38,112 nucleotides of DNA from a virus: positions 1 to 38,112 of the IMG/VR virus record IMGVR_UViG_3300008266_000313, one strand, 5' to 3'. Below the pieces are notes generated by a model. That model had not been told where the DNA came from and did not search any database. It saw nothing but the letters and a program-made list of their open reading frames with translations. The translations under genes and the position numbers were made by a program. Below are positions 28,857-37,242 of this stretch, piece by piece (the stretch's first letter is position 1; the number at the start of each line of letters is the position of its first letter).

Positions 28857-29110
28857 TGAAAAAGACTTCTAAAAAAGTTGATGTGCTTAAGCACTTTAAT
28901 GATAAGCGTGACTCTAAAGTTAAAGAGGTTATGGCTACTAGAACTGCAGCTAAAAAGAAATTTATGGATGGTGGCACTGCTGGTGTTGCTAATAGTTATA
29001 ATCCTGTAGAAGGTTATAAAGTAAACAAAGGTGTAGGTAAATCTTACATGTCACCTAATCCAGCACCTGCTTTTAAAAAAGGTGGAGTAAAAAAATCTAA
29101 AAAGAAATAA
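28856..29110 (+). CDS. Basic small protein with KKGG tail
   Basis: In these 84 residues the first half is a charged helix (KTSKKVDVLKHFNDKRDSKV; MATRTAAKKKFMDGG) and the second ends AFKKGGVKKSKKK. The phrase KSYMSPNPAPAFKKGG recalls the tail motif of the first gene in the cluster. Start overlaps the upstream stop. Probably intrinsically disordered and DNA-binding; inference from composition. Confidence 0.65.
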   Translation: MKKTSKKVDVLKHFNDKRDSKVKEVMATRTAAKKKFMDGGTAGVANSYNPVEGYKVNKGVGKSYMSPNPAPAFKKGGVKKSKKK

Positions 29111-29112
29111 CC

Positions 29113-29322
29113 ATGGCTAAATCTAAAACACTTAAAATAGATAAAGAATATCAAGCTAAATGGGATCTTGATACTTTAAAGCAAGCTAAGGAAATTCAAA
29201 ATAATGCAGCTAGAATGAGAGCTGCTCAAAACTATGCTAAAGAACAAGTTAAAATGTTAGGTGGTATAGTATCTGGTTCTGGTAAAGCTCCTGCTAAAAA
29301 ATCAACAACTAAAAGAAAATAA
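29113..29322 (+). CDS. Small basic helical protein
   Basis: A 69-residue product starting MAKSKTLKIDKEYQAKWDLD with a helix (LKQAKEIQNNAARMRAAQNY, about residues 22-45) and a disordered basic tail ending KKSTTKRK. No family recognised. It is spaced two bases from its neighbours on both sides. Confidence 0.65.
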   Translation: MAKSKTLKIDKEYQAKWDLDTLKQAKEIQNNAARMRAAQNYAKEQVKMLGGIVSGSGKAPAKKSTTKRK

Positions 29323-29324
29323 CC

Positions 29325-29579
29325 ATGGCTAAGAGTCCTGCATGGCAGCGCAAAGAAGGCAAGTCTCCTAGTGGAGGTTTAAATGCTAAAGGTAGAGCTT
29401 CTTATAATAGAGCTAACCCAGGTAAACCTGGACTTAAAGCTCCTCAACCAGAAGGTGGATCTAGAAAGAAAAGCTTTTGTGCAAGAATGTCAGGTATGAA
29501 GAAAAAGCTTACTTCTGCTAAAACAGCTAATGATCCTAACTCTAGGATCAATAAGTCTCTTAGAAAATGGAAATGTTAA
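29325..29579 (+). CDS. DUF6321-like basic protein
   Basis: The 84 residues show a highly conserved pattern: PAWQRKEGKSPSGGLNAKGR, then PGLKAPQPEGGSRKKSFCAR, and the end NSRINKSLRKWKC. This is the DUF6321 type known from cyanophages, other marine phages and some large viruses. Two Cys residues (SFCAR, KWKC) are conserved in the type. Function unknown. The next gene begins 18 bases later. Confidence 0.75.
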   Translation: MAKSPAWQRKEGKSPSGGLNAKGRASYNRANPGKPGLKAPQPEGGSRKKSFCARMSGMKKKLTSAKTANDPNSRINKSLRKWKC

Positions 29580-29597
29580 TTAATAAACTTATACACA

Positions 29598-29960
29598 ATG
29601 GCTAAGAAATGTATGCAGTGTGGAGGAGCTATGAAATCTCTCCCTAGAAAAGCAAAAGGTGGTAGCTTCCCAGATCTTACAGGAGATGGTAAAGTAACCA
29701 AAGCAGATGTACTCAAAGGTCGTGGGGTTATTAAAAAAGGTGGTGCAACTAAAGCTACACCTGAAATGAAAAAGGGTGGTAACTGGATTCAAGGTGCTAT
29801 CAAAAGACCTGGAGCTTTTTCTGCTAAAGCTAAAGCAGCAGGTAAATCAACAGCAGCATATGCTAAAAGTGTATTGAAAGAAGGTTCTAAGGCTAGTACT
29901 AGAACTAAGAAACAAGCAGCTCTTGCTCAAACACTGGGTAAAATGCGTAAGAAGAAATAA
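29598..29960 (+). CDS. Basic protein with a Ca-binding-like loop and a conserved C-terminal domain
   Basis: The 120-residue product begins with a CxxC (MAKKCMQCGG). Residues about 24-38 read FPDLTGDGKVTKADV, a D-x-T-G-D-G-x-V pattern as in EF-hand or dockerin calcium loops. KKGG phrases follow, then a conserved part (NWIQGAIKRPGAFSAKAKAA...) that I recall from other large phages and viruses, ending KMRKKK. It is the last of the nine basic genes. A calcium-binding loop in a condensing-type protein is unusual. Confidence 0.65.
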   Translation: MAKKCMQCGGAMKSLPRKAKGGSFPDLTGDGKVTKADVLKGRGVIKKGGATKATPEMKKGGNWIQGAIKRPGAFSAKAKAAGKSTAAYAKSVLKEGSKASTRTKKQAALAQTLGKMRKKK

Positions 29961-29962
29961 CC

Positions 29963-30670
29963 ATGAATAACGCAACCATACAGCTTAAGATTAAGCAAAG
30001 ACTCAACAAACTTGCTAGTAATGACTATGACAACATAGAATGCTGGCAAATGGTTGAAGCATTTAATAAGGGTCAAGCTGATTGGTGCCGCAGAAATCTT
30101 CATGGTATTAACTTACCTAAAGAGGGTGATGAAGCATCTACTAGTAGGATTGATGATTTACAAGTGTTAATTACTGAGTATACTCCAAATCTTGTTAGTA
30201 CTGATACCTATTATGAAACTGCTACTGCTATCCCAGTAGAGTATCTTAGATATAAGAGAATTTCAGCAAAAGCTAAAAATGATTGCTGTAAAGACTCTAG
30301 ACCTATGGTAGTTTATCTTGCAGAACAAGGAAATGTAGATCTCTTGTTAAGAGATGTTAATAAGAAGCCTAGTTTTGATTGGGCTGAGACCTTTGCTACA
30401 TTTATGGACAACAAGATGCAGATCTATACTAATGGAGAGTTTACAATTGAATCTGTAAACTTTACTTATTATAGACAACCTAGAAAAATTCAAATAGCTG
30501 GATGCGTAGATCCATATACCCAAGTAGCTTCTACAGTAGATGTAGAATGTGAATTTAAAGATGATCTTGTAGAGCTTTTAATAGATGAAGCTGTTAAGAT
30601 TATTGCTGGAGATATAGAATCTACAATCCAGATGGAAAGAGCAAGTAATTCAGTAGAACAAAACAACTAA
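29963..30670 (+). CDS. Head-tail connector-like protein
   Basis: The 235-residue protein begins with helices (QLKIKQRLNKLASNDYDNIE; WQMVEAFNKGQADWCRRNLH), has a beta middle (YLRYKRISAKAKNDCC; FTIESVNFTYYRQPRKI) and ends with a helix (DDLVELLIDEAVKIIAGDIE). This order resembles tail tubular or head-completion proteins of podovirus-like and crAss-like phages. The phrase RLNKLASNDYDNIECWQ is, as I recall, typical. It lies between capsid and tail genes as expected for a ring or connector protein. Confidence 0.6.
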   Translation: MNNATIQLKIKQRLNKLASNDYDNIECWQMVEAFNKGQADWCRRNLHGINLPKEGDEASTSRIDDLQVLITEYTPNLVSTDTYYETATAIPVEYLRYKRISAKAKNDCCKDSRPMVVYLAEQGNVDLLLRDVNKKPSFDWAETFATFMDNKMQIYTNGEFTIESVNFTYYRQPRKIQIAGCVDPYTQVASTVDVECEFKDDLVELLIDEAVKIIAGDIESTIQMERASNSVEQNN

Positions 30671-30676
30671 TAAATC

Positions 30677-31273
30677 ATGGAAAATCCTTCACCTAACATG
30701 TTAAAAAGAACTCTCAAAACAGAATTTAAAGCTGTTTCTACACCAACTATACAGAAAAAGCCTTCTAGTAAAAAGCATAATCCTTTAATTACTGAAGAAT
30801 GTATTAAGTACTTAAACTATAGAATAGAGCAGGAAGAATACTCAGCTAGAGTATATCTTGCTATGTCTATGTGGTTAGAAGATAATGGCTACTTAAATGC
30901 TGGAAAACTTTGGAGAAAATACTCTGATGAAGAGATGTTACACGCTAATGATGCTAGAACTTATCTTTTGGCTATGGGTGTGCAACCTTTAACTCCAAGC
31001 TTAGAATCTCCTGAACAGACTTTTACAGGGTTACCTCAAATTATTGAAAAGTCTTATGAACATGAAATTGAGGTAACTACACAAATTAAAGACCTTTCTA
31101 CCCATGCTATTAAGATAGGAGATCATATGTTATATCAGCTTGGTCTTGCTTATCTGAAAGAACAGTTAGAAGAGCATGGTAAAATGCAGGATCTTATGGA
31201 TCAGTTAGAAGCTTTTGGTACAGACAAGATTGCTATGCGTTTGTTTGACCATGAGTTAAAAGACTATCTATAA
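30677..31273 (+). CDS. Ferritin (FtnA-like) with intact ferroxidase centre
   Basis: The 198-residue protein aligns without gaps to E. coli FtnA with an offset of 36 residues. All ferroxidase ligands are kept: E53 (FtnA E17), E86 (E50), H89 (H53), E130 (E94), Q163 (Q127), E166 (E130), plus the core Tyr Y60 (Y24). It should oxidise Fe(II) and store iron as a 24-subunit shell. The first 37 residues are an extra basic, Lys/Ser/Thr-rich tail (LKRTLKTEFKAVSTPTIQKK), absent from cellular ferritins, that could anchor it to DNA or the virion. It is six bases from the connector gene, well inside the structural operon. Confidence 0.85.
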   Translation: MENPSPNMLKRTLKTEFKAVSTPTIQKKPSSKKHNPLITEECIKYLNYRIEQEEYSARVYLAMSMWLEDNGYLNAGKLWRKYSDEEMLHANDARTYLLAMGVQPLTPSLESPEQTFTGLPQIIEKSYEHEIEVTTQIKDLSTHAIKIGDHMLYQLGLAYLKEQLEEHGKMQDLMDQLEAFGTDKIAMRLFDHELKDYL

Positions 31274-31359
31274 ATTAATTTCTTAAAATAATTTGGTAAT
31301 CCTAAAAAGATTATCTATATTAATAAATAAATGTTTGTCTAACTTAAATCTTAAACACA

Positions 31360-32709
31360 ATGGCTTATTTTAATCATGCCTTTACAAAGGTGTTTTTGGG
31401 AACAGGTACTACCTTGAACCCACAAGTACCTAGTGTAACTAACCCTGCTTCAACTGCTGGTTATATTACAACTAATGGCACAACTACAGCTACTCTGTCT
31501 ACTCTTGGACCAGGGTATTTCAGTCTTTTTAACAAAGACACTTATGAGAAAGTAAACTTCTCTTCTCTTCCAGGACCTTGTTGTCCACTTGTTTTGGCTT
31601 CATCTTCTCTTTATCAGAAAGATAAGATCAGCCCTTACATTGGTGGTTACCAAGAGACTAACAAGTCTAAGTACATTAACCCTAAGTACATCCACCAGTT
31701 CTACTATGTAGATACTTGTACTCCTCAACAGGCTGTTGTATCTGTAGGTAATACTCCTGGTACTTCAGGTCCTACAAATCCTGATCAATATCAGGGTGGA
31801 ACTACTGCTGCTACTTGCTGCTTTGAGTTCTTGTGTGGAGAAACTTACTACTTGCGCTTAGATCTTAAAGGATCTCCTTTGTTGCGTTTCTTGAACCACA
31901 ACTCTTACCACACACTTTCTGCTTACACAGGATGCTGCCCTGGTCCTACTCCTACTCCAGTAGATTCTACATTGGTAATGATTTCTTGGGCAAATGAGAT
32001 CATCACTTCTGAATACACTAAGAGCTTTGTTCTTCCAGTTGTATTTGATGAAGCAGGTGTTGCTTGGTATGCTCCAGGAACTACAGTAGATCCTATCTCT
32101 GGTCTTCCTGTAACTCCAGCTCAGTGGTGGTCTGCATATGTGTCTCCAGGACACGTAGTAGGTGAGTGCGCTGGTCTGCGCTTATTTGGTGCTTATGTAG
32201 AAACTAAGTTTGGTAACTGTTCTTTCCAGATCACTGATTTCTTTGAGAAAGAATTAGTACGCATCTATGCTTCTCTTGTTGATTACAATGGTGATCCATG
32301 TGTATTTGAAAGCATCTGTGTATACACTGAGTGCTATGGTCTTCAGGGTATGGGCTTTGGTGAGCAAGTTCTTCGTGACTTGATCTTGTCTGAGTCTTAC
32401 TTGCAGAACTACTTCCATACTGATATCCGTATCCGTGAAATCACTCAGGGATCTGATATCATTGCAAATGTTAACCGCAATGCATTATATGGAAGATACT
32501 TCATCTTGCACAGTGTGCCACGTTACAATAACCCAACAGGTGTATTTGACAATGATCAGTACATGCTTGAAATTATTGTAAATGGTCAAATTGCTCCATT
32601 TGAAGCAAACATGACTACATGGTTGACTTCTTGTGGTAATGGCTGCACAGCTCTTGAGGTTAAAACTTGCGAGCCTTGTGAAGTAGTACCTAATGAGCCT
32701 TTGACCTAA
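31360..32709 (+). CDS. Highly expressed structural protein, probable major tail protein
   Basis: The 449-residue protein is beta-rich and contains about 20 Cys, several adjacent (PGPCCPL, ATCCFEFLCGETYYL, TGCCPGP). Most Arg codons are CGT or CGC and C-ending codons are common, a bias shared only with the major capsid gene nearby, so it should be one of the most abundant virion proteins. Its place after connector genes and its own terminator suggest the major tail tube or sheath-type protein. ISWANEIITSEYTKSF and FFEKELVRIYASLVDYNGDP look like core strands. Confidence 0.65.
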   Translation: MAYFNHAFTKVFLGTGTTLNPQVPSVTNPASTAGYITTNGTTTATLSTLGPGYFSLFNKDTYEKVNFSSLPGPCCPLVLASSSLYQKDKISPYIGGYQETNKSKYINPKYIHQFYYVDTCTPQQAVVSVGNTPGTSGPTNPDQYQGGTTAATCCFEFLCGETYYLRLDLKGSPLLRFLNHNSYHTLSAYTGCCPGPTPTPVDSTLVMISWANEIITSEYTKSFVLPVVFDEAGVAWYAPGTTVDPISGLPVTPAQWWSAYVSPGHVVGECAGLRLFGAYVETKFGNCSFQITDFFEKELVRIYASLVDYNGDPCVFESICVYTECYGLQGMGFGEQVLRDLILSESYLQNYFHTDIRIREITQGSDIIANVNRNALYGRYFILHSVPRYNNPTGVFDNDQYMLEIIVNGQIAPFEANMTTWLTSCGNGCTALEVKTCEPCEVVPNEPLT

Positions 32710-32730
32710 TATCTAGGCTGCGATTCAAAA

Positions 32731-32769
32731 AAAGGGAGGAGAGTAATAAAAACTCCCTCCTTTTTTTTA
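32731..32769 (+). terminator. Terminator after the abundant tail gene
   Basis: AAAGGGAGGAG (32731-32741) pairs with CTCCCTCCTTT (32753-32763), with one wobble and one mismatch, and a run of eight T follows. Like the capsid gene, this highly expressed gene ends with a strong terminator. Confidence 0.8.
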
Positions 32770-32776
32770 TTAATTT

Positions 32777-32784
32777 TATATTTG
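32777..32784 (+). promoter_or_regulatory. Candidate -7 promoter element (TATATTTG)
   Basis: TATATTTG follows the terminator and lies 14 bases before the ATG at 32799. No TTTG is present at the ideal -33 place, which is occupied by the terminator stem. Confidence 0.45.
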
Positions 32785-32798
32785 TTTGTTTATATACC

Positions 32799-33353
32799 AT
32801 GGCGCAACACATTTTAAGTCTTGAAGCACCAGATACCATGAACCTTGGTATCTTACGCATTGTTGATACAAGCGTATATTCTCCACTTATTCCTGTAACT
32901 TGTCCTAAGTTAGCAGTAACTCTTCCAGGGTTTAATTATAGTGTAGAATTTACAGAGCCTGCTATTTCTGCAGGATTTATAGTAAATCTTACAGCTTGTG
33001 ATCTACAAGTACAGACTGCTCAGTGTGGCACAGTATTAAACAATCTACCTGATGGTGTATACATTATTAAGTATAGTGTGTCACCTAATGATCAAGTATA
33101 TGTAGAATATAATCACCTGCGTATTACTTATGCTATGACACAATACCAGAAGATTCTTTGTGAATTAGATCTTGGTACTTGTGATCCTCCAGTTATGATT
33201 AAAGAAAAACTTAATAAGCTTAGGATGATCAGGATGTATCTTGAGGCAGCTAAAGCTAAAGTTGAAGTTTGTCATGAACCTCAAGAAGGCATGCAACTTT
33301 ATAATTATGCGTTAAAACTCCTTAATAAAATGGAGTGCAGAACTTGTAAGTAA
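32799..33353 (+). CDS. Tail protein with conserved C-terminal Cys helices
   Basis: The N-terminal 115 of 184 residues are beta-rich (FNYSVEFTEPAISAGFIVNL). The C-terminal part starts ELDLGTCDPPVMIKEKLNKL and continues as a helical pair with VCHEPQEGMQLYNYALKLLN and a final KMECRTCK. Cys at about 148, 162 and 179-182 with His could bind metal or crosslink. I recall this C-terminal domain from tail-gene blocks of other Bacteroidota phages. A tail completion or adaptor role is likely. Confidence 0.6.
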   Translation: MAQHILSLEAPDTMNLGILRIVDTSVYSPLIPVTCPKLAVTLPGFNYSVEFTEPAISAGFIVNLTACDLQVQTAQCGTVLNNLPDGVYIIKYSVSPNDQVYVEYNHLRITYAMTQYQKILCELDLGTCDPPVMIKEKLNKLRMIRMYLEAAKAKVEVCHEPQEGMQLYNYALKLLNKMECRTCK

Positions 33354-33373
33354 AACCAATAAAACCAATAAAT

Positions 33374-33553
33374 ATGACTTGCAAAAATTGCGGAACTAAA
33401 ATGAGTTGTGGGTGCCAAAAGAGAGTAGCATCTAATGGAACACATGTATGCACTAATTGTGTACACCAGTATGAAGCTTCTTTAAAAAACCAGGCAAGCA
33501 CAAGTCCACAGCAAATAAACATAACTGCTGTAAATGCACAGCTTAATAAATAA
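33374..33553 (+). CDS. 59-residue zinc-ribbon protein
   Basis: ATG at 33374 to TAA at 33553. The protein has C3-x2-C6, C12-x-C14 and C26-x2-C29 (MTCKNCGTKMSCGCQKRVAS, then HVCTNCVHQYE), three Cys pairs fitting a small zinc ribbon or knuckle, followed by a Gln/Asn-rich tail. Its leader has a doubled AAAACCAAT motif. The next gene begins four bases after the stop. Small CxxC proteins of this type between tail genes are, as I recall, frequent in Bacteroidota phages; function unknown. Confidence 0.7.
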   Translation: MTCKNCGTKMSCGCQKRVASNGTHVCTNCVHQYEASLKNQASTSPQQINITAVNAQLNK

Positions 33554-33556
33554 AAA

Positions 33557-35689
33557 ATGTCTACAATAACATACCATGTAGGTAATGCAGGATACATAAG
33601 GAAACTTATTAATAACACTACTCCTTGGAGTAATGTGAGTTTTTCTTTTTTATCAGGTTCTACTCCTCCTGTTTATCATGATGTGATGACAGACCCCACT
33701 GATGGGGATAAGGTATTTGTTGTAGGTCAAGCCCTTTTAGGTAATTCTCCCAGCTTCTATGGAGTATTAGTATCATCTAATGGTGGTACAAACTGGAGTA
33801 TACCTACAGGTACTTATCAAGCTACTGCGAATCAATTTAACTTTAGATTATATGAAGTTTGGGTTGTAGATAGCTTAAATTCTTATGCTTGTGGTGAATA
33901 TGGTACAGTAATTAAGAGCACTGATGGAGGTGTTACTTATAATACTTGTACTCAACTTCCTCCAGCATCTCCAGTACTTGGTGCAGATTCTATTACTCTA
34001 GCAGCTTACTCATTACATTTTATTAATGCTACTACAGGAGTTGTAGGTTGTAGAAACAATATCTTTAAAACTACAGATAGCGGTACAACTTGGACTAGTA
34101 TATTTAGTCCAGGTGCTACACAACAGCTACCACAAAATATTGTAGGTATTCACATATCTGCAGATGAGCAAACAATTGTAGCTTGTGGTACTCAGTATAT
34201 TGTAAGATCTACTAATGGTGGTACTACGTGGAGCATTGTTTATGCATGGGTTTCTATTACTGAATTTGCAGGTAAACATCTTACTTGGATTGATGATAAC
34301 AACTTATGGGCTACAGGTGCAAGAAATGTAGTTATTCAATCTACAGATGCAGGTGCTTCTTGGACTCAAATTCAAGCTACTACAGCTTCTGGAGATAATA
34401 GACTAGCAGGTCATTTCTACAATATTAATGATGGTTATCTAGGAATAAATACTACAGAACAAGTAACTAGTAACTCAGGTAATACTGTAGCTACTAGTGA
34501 AGTTATACCTGGAGCTAAAACTCTTGAGGCAGTATGGACTTACTATGAAGCACCTCCTTGTTATTTATTAACAAACTGTTGTGATATAGAATGTACATTT
34601 GTAGTAAGTAATGACTTAGCTGCTTATGTAGGTCAGACAATTAATCTACCTATTCTTCCAAGTGGTGATTGTCCTAGTTGCTGCGATACTAGTCAACTTA
34701 CTGGTTATAAAAACTGTTTTACTGTAGAGCTTTCTCAAGATTGTACTCAAGTAATTCAGATTGATACAACTGGTCTTACCTCTTTTCAAGATTGCGATGA
34801 ATGCTTACCGACATATTATACACTTACTAATTGTGCTGATAATACGGATATCATTAACACTTCTACTGATTTCAGTCAGTATGTAGGACAAGTAGTAAAC
34901 CTTAGTAATTGTGGAAAAGCTTGCTATCAAGTTACTTCTGATACAAGCTGTACTTTATATTTTCCTACAGATAATACTGTAACTAAAGTATTTGCTACAT
35001 GTGAAGCATGTTCTTATGTGCCTCCAATACCAAGAGAACTTAAGAAAAGATCTGTAAAACCAGGGTATGATACCCCAGCTTGTTCACCTGAATACTACTA
35101 TAGAGTAACTTGTGGTTATGCTACTGCAGTATATGATGAAATGGTAAAAGCAAGATATGGAGTTACTATTTGCTGTGATAGAGATATAAACTATTGGGAT
35201 GTTAAAAAAGAACTTTTGGACCTCCAAGCTATTCTGGATCCTGATCCTGTGCTTGTGGATATTCCTTGTACTTGCTGGACAATTACTCAAACTCTGGGTT
35301 CTGGTACATATACTTACTTGTCTTGTGTAGGGGAAGGGTCTGTTGTAACTCTATTACAGGGTCAATCAACAACAGTATGCTCTAAGTATATACCTTGCTT
35401 GTCTGTATCTACTCAAGGAGCAACTTATAGTGTAGCAGGATTAGGTACACAATGTACTAATAATCAAAGCTGTATACCTTCACCTTGTTATTGCTATGAA
35501 GTATTTAATACTAATAGAGTACCTATAACTATAGATTATATAAACTGTGAAACAGGATTACCTGCTCAATATCAATTAGATCCAGATGCTGCTGTATTCT
35601 TATGTGCACAAGAAGGTAGTGTTGTAGGTGGTACTGTAGGTGGAGGTACTGTACAATGTAGTACAGGGAATGAGTGTCAACCTATTTAA
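33557..35689 (+). CDS. Tail protein with a BNR beta-propeller and Cys-rich repeats
   Basis: Residues 60-330 of this 710-residue protein carry five Asp-box (BNR) motifs: SSNGGTNW (73), STDGGVTY (121), TTDSGTTW (172), STNGGTTW (208), STDAGASW (252), typical of sialidase or Ycf48-like propellers. Residues 340-490 hold two related Cys-rich units (YLLTNCCDIECTFVV and YTLTNCADNTDII, each followed by YVGQ), and two further Cys-rich units end the protein (CWTITQTLGSGTYTYLSCVG; CYCYEVFNTNRVPITIDYIN). No catalytic sialidase residues can be assigned, so carbohydrate or protein binding at the tail is favoured. Confidence 0.7.
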   Translation: MSTITYHVGNAGYIRKLINNTTPWSNVSFSFLSGSTPPVYHDVMTDPTDGDKVFVVGQALLGNSPSFYGVLVSSNGGTNWSIPTGTYQATANQFNFRLYEVWVVDSLNSYACGEYGTVIKSTDGGVTYNTCTQLPPASPVLGADSITLAAYSLHFINATTGVVGCRNNIFKTTDSGTTWTSIFSPGATQQLPQNIVGIHISADEQTIVACGTQYIVRSTNGGTTWSIVYAWVSITEFAGKHLTWIDDNNLWATGARNVVIQSTDAGASWTQIQATTASGDNRLAGHFYNINDGYLGINTTEQVTSNSGNTVATSEVIPGAKTLEAVWTYYEAPPCYLLTNCCDIECTFVVSNDLAAYVGQTINLPILPSGDCPSCCDTSQLTGYKNCFTVELSQDCTQVIQIDTTGLTSFQDCDECLPTYYTLTNCADNTDIINTSTDFSQYVGQVVNLSNCGKACYQVTSDTSCTLYFPTDNTVTKVFATCEACSYVPPIPRELKKRSVKPGYDTPACSPEYYYRVTCGYATAVYDEMVKARYGVTICCDRDINYWDVKKELLDLQAILDPDPVLVDIPCTCWTITQTLGSGTYTYLSCVGEGSVVTLLQGQSTTVCSKYIPCLSVSTQGATYSVAGLGTQCTNNQSCIPSPCYCYEVFNTNRVPITIDYINCETGLPAQYQLDPDAAVFLCAQEGSVVGGTVGGGTVQCSTGNECQPI

Positions 35690-35738
35690 TTTGTAAAAAT
35701 TCTTAAAAAACTGTATATTAATATATTCTGAAGATCAC

Positions 35739-37229
35739 ATGAAACCTATCAACTATGACAATGCTTCTTGCAACCCGATCTCCTCTAATTGTGTGATCTG
35801 GCAAGGACCTGATATTCCCTGCATTAATCTATGTAAAGGGGATACAGTAAGTGATGTAGTATTCAAATTGGCAACAGAGCTCTGCGGAGTTCTTGAACAA
35901 ATTGATGTTACTACATTAGATCTTTCATGTTTTAATTTAGCTGGTTGTGAGCCTAAAGATCTTCAGGCTTTCTTGCAGTTTTTAATAGATAAGATCTGTG
36001 CTCTTGAAGAATGTTGTAATCAAAATGCAAATCCTGCTAGAGAGGGTTGTCCTGATTGTGTAGTAAATATTGCACCTTGCTTCTATTACTTAGATCCTTT
36101 TGGTAACCAGATTACTACTATGCAGCTTACAGACTATGTAACTGCTATTGGTAATAAGGTATGTGATATTCTTAATCAGATTGATATTATCAACCAAACT
36201 TTGGTTCAGTATAATATCAGAATCACAACTCTTGAGAATGCACCTCCTCCAGTATTTGTAATTCCTACAGTAACTCCTAATTGTGTATTACCTTCTGTAC
36301 CTACTGAAGTTCAGATAGTAGTAGATGCTTTAGAAGCAGAATTTTGTTTGCTTCAGGGAGCTACAGGAACTCCTACAGATATTTATACAGCTATTGCACA
36401 AGAGTGTCCTAATCTTTCTACTTCACCAATCCTTGGACCAGGTGGTGGAAACTTAGGATCTTTACCAGGATGGGTAAATCCTGTAACTAATCTTGCAGAT
36501 AGTATTAATAACATGTGGCTTGTGATTTGTGATCTTAGAGCTGCTGTAAGAAATATTCAAGAAAATTGCTGTCCTTCAGGTTGTGATGGTATTACACTTA
36601 GTGTAAGTGCTGTAATAACAGGAGGTACAGGATTAAGAATTTATATAAATGGTACAATACCTGCAGGATTTGTTCAGTGCAATCCTTTAGGTACTTTGTT
36701 TACTATTTCTGATACACTTGGTAACTCGTTTACTCAATACATAGATGTAGTAACTAATCTTAATAATGCTGCAGGTGTGTTAATTGATTTATCAGCTACA
36801 CCTGTAAATCCTGCATCTAATCTTGAAATTGAAGCAAATATCTGTTTATGTAATGCTACAACAAATGCAGAATGTTGCACTTATATTTGCTATGATCTTA
36901 ATAATGAAGCTGCGTGTCCTACAGTTGTATTAACACCTGATATCACAAGCATAGCTTATACTGTAACACCTGTAGTATCAGGTACTTATACAATCCAGTT
37001 ATATAATAATGCTGGTACTGTATTAATTGCTCAGAACATTACAGCAGGTATAGCTCTTACACCATTTAGTGGATCATTTACTGGATTAACAGCATCTACA
37101 CCTTATAAAGTAAGAGTGCTTGTAACAGTAGGTGCATCAACTACTACATGTCCATTTGAAGCAACAAATACACTTCCTGGACCATGTCCTCCACCAACTA
37201 GTGTAACAGCAGTAATAGCAACTATCTAA
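35739..37229 (+). CDS. Cys-rich tail or fibre protein with a fibronectin-like C-terminus
   Basis: The N-terminus of the 496-residue protein (SSNCVIWQGPDIPCINLCKG, then a helix ending ATELC) resembles that of the next gene (SSDCIVYTGPELLCGDNPLT) and probably is an attachment domain. The middle has helical parts with Cys pairs (ALEECCNQNAN; GCPDCVVN). The C-terminal 95 residues (SIAYTVTPVVSGTYTIQLYN; SFTGLTASTPYKVRVLVTVG) look like a fibronectin type III domain, where the TxLTASTPYxVRV phrase is typical. Likely a fibre or receptor-binding component. Confidence 0.65.
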   Translation: MKPINYDNASCNPISSNCVIWQGPDIPCINLCKGDTVSDVVFKLATELCGVLEQIDVTTLDLSCFNLAGCEPKDLQAFLQFLIDKICALEECCNQNANPAREGCPDCVVNIAPCFYYLDPFGNQITTMQLTDYVTAIGNKVCDILNQIDIINQTLVQYNIRITTLENAPPPVFVIPTVTPNCVLPSVPTEVQIVVDALEAEFCLLQGATGTPTDIYTAIAQECPNLSTSPILGPGGGNLGSLPGWVNPVTNLADSINNMWLVICDLRAAVRNIQENCCPSGCDGITLSVSAVITGGTGLRIYINGTIPAGFVQCNPLGTLFTISDTLGNSFTQYIDVVTNLNNAAGVLIDLSATPVNPASNLEIEANICLCNATTNAECCTYICYDLNNEAACPTVVLTPDITSIAYTVTPVVSGTYTIQLYNNAGTVLIAQNITAGIALTPFSGSFTGLTASTPYKVRVLVTVGASTTTCPFEATNTLPGPCPPPTSVTAVIATI

Positions 37230-37242
37230 AACTTAAAATACA

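Noticed and set aside
33557-35689. Active sialidase
   Set aside because: Asp-box repeats are shared by many non-enzymatic propellers and the arginine triad and other catalytic residues of sialidases could not be assigned.
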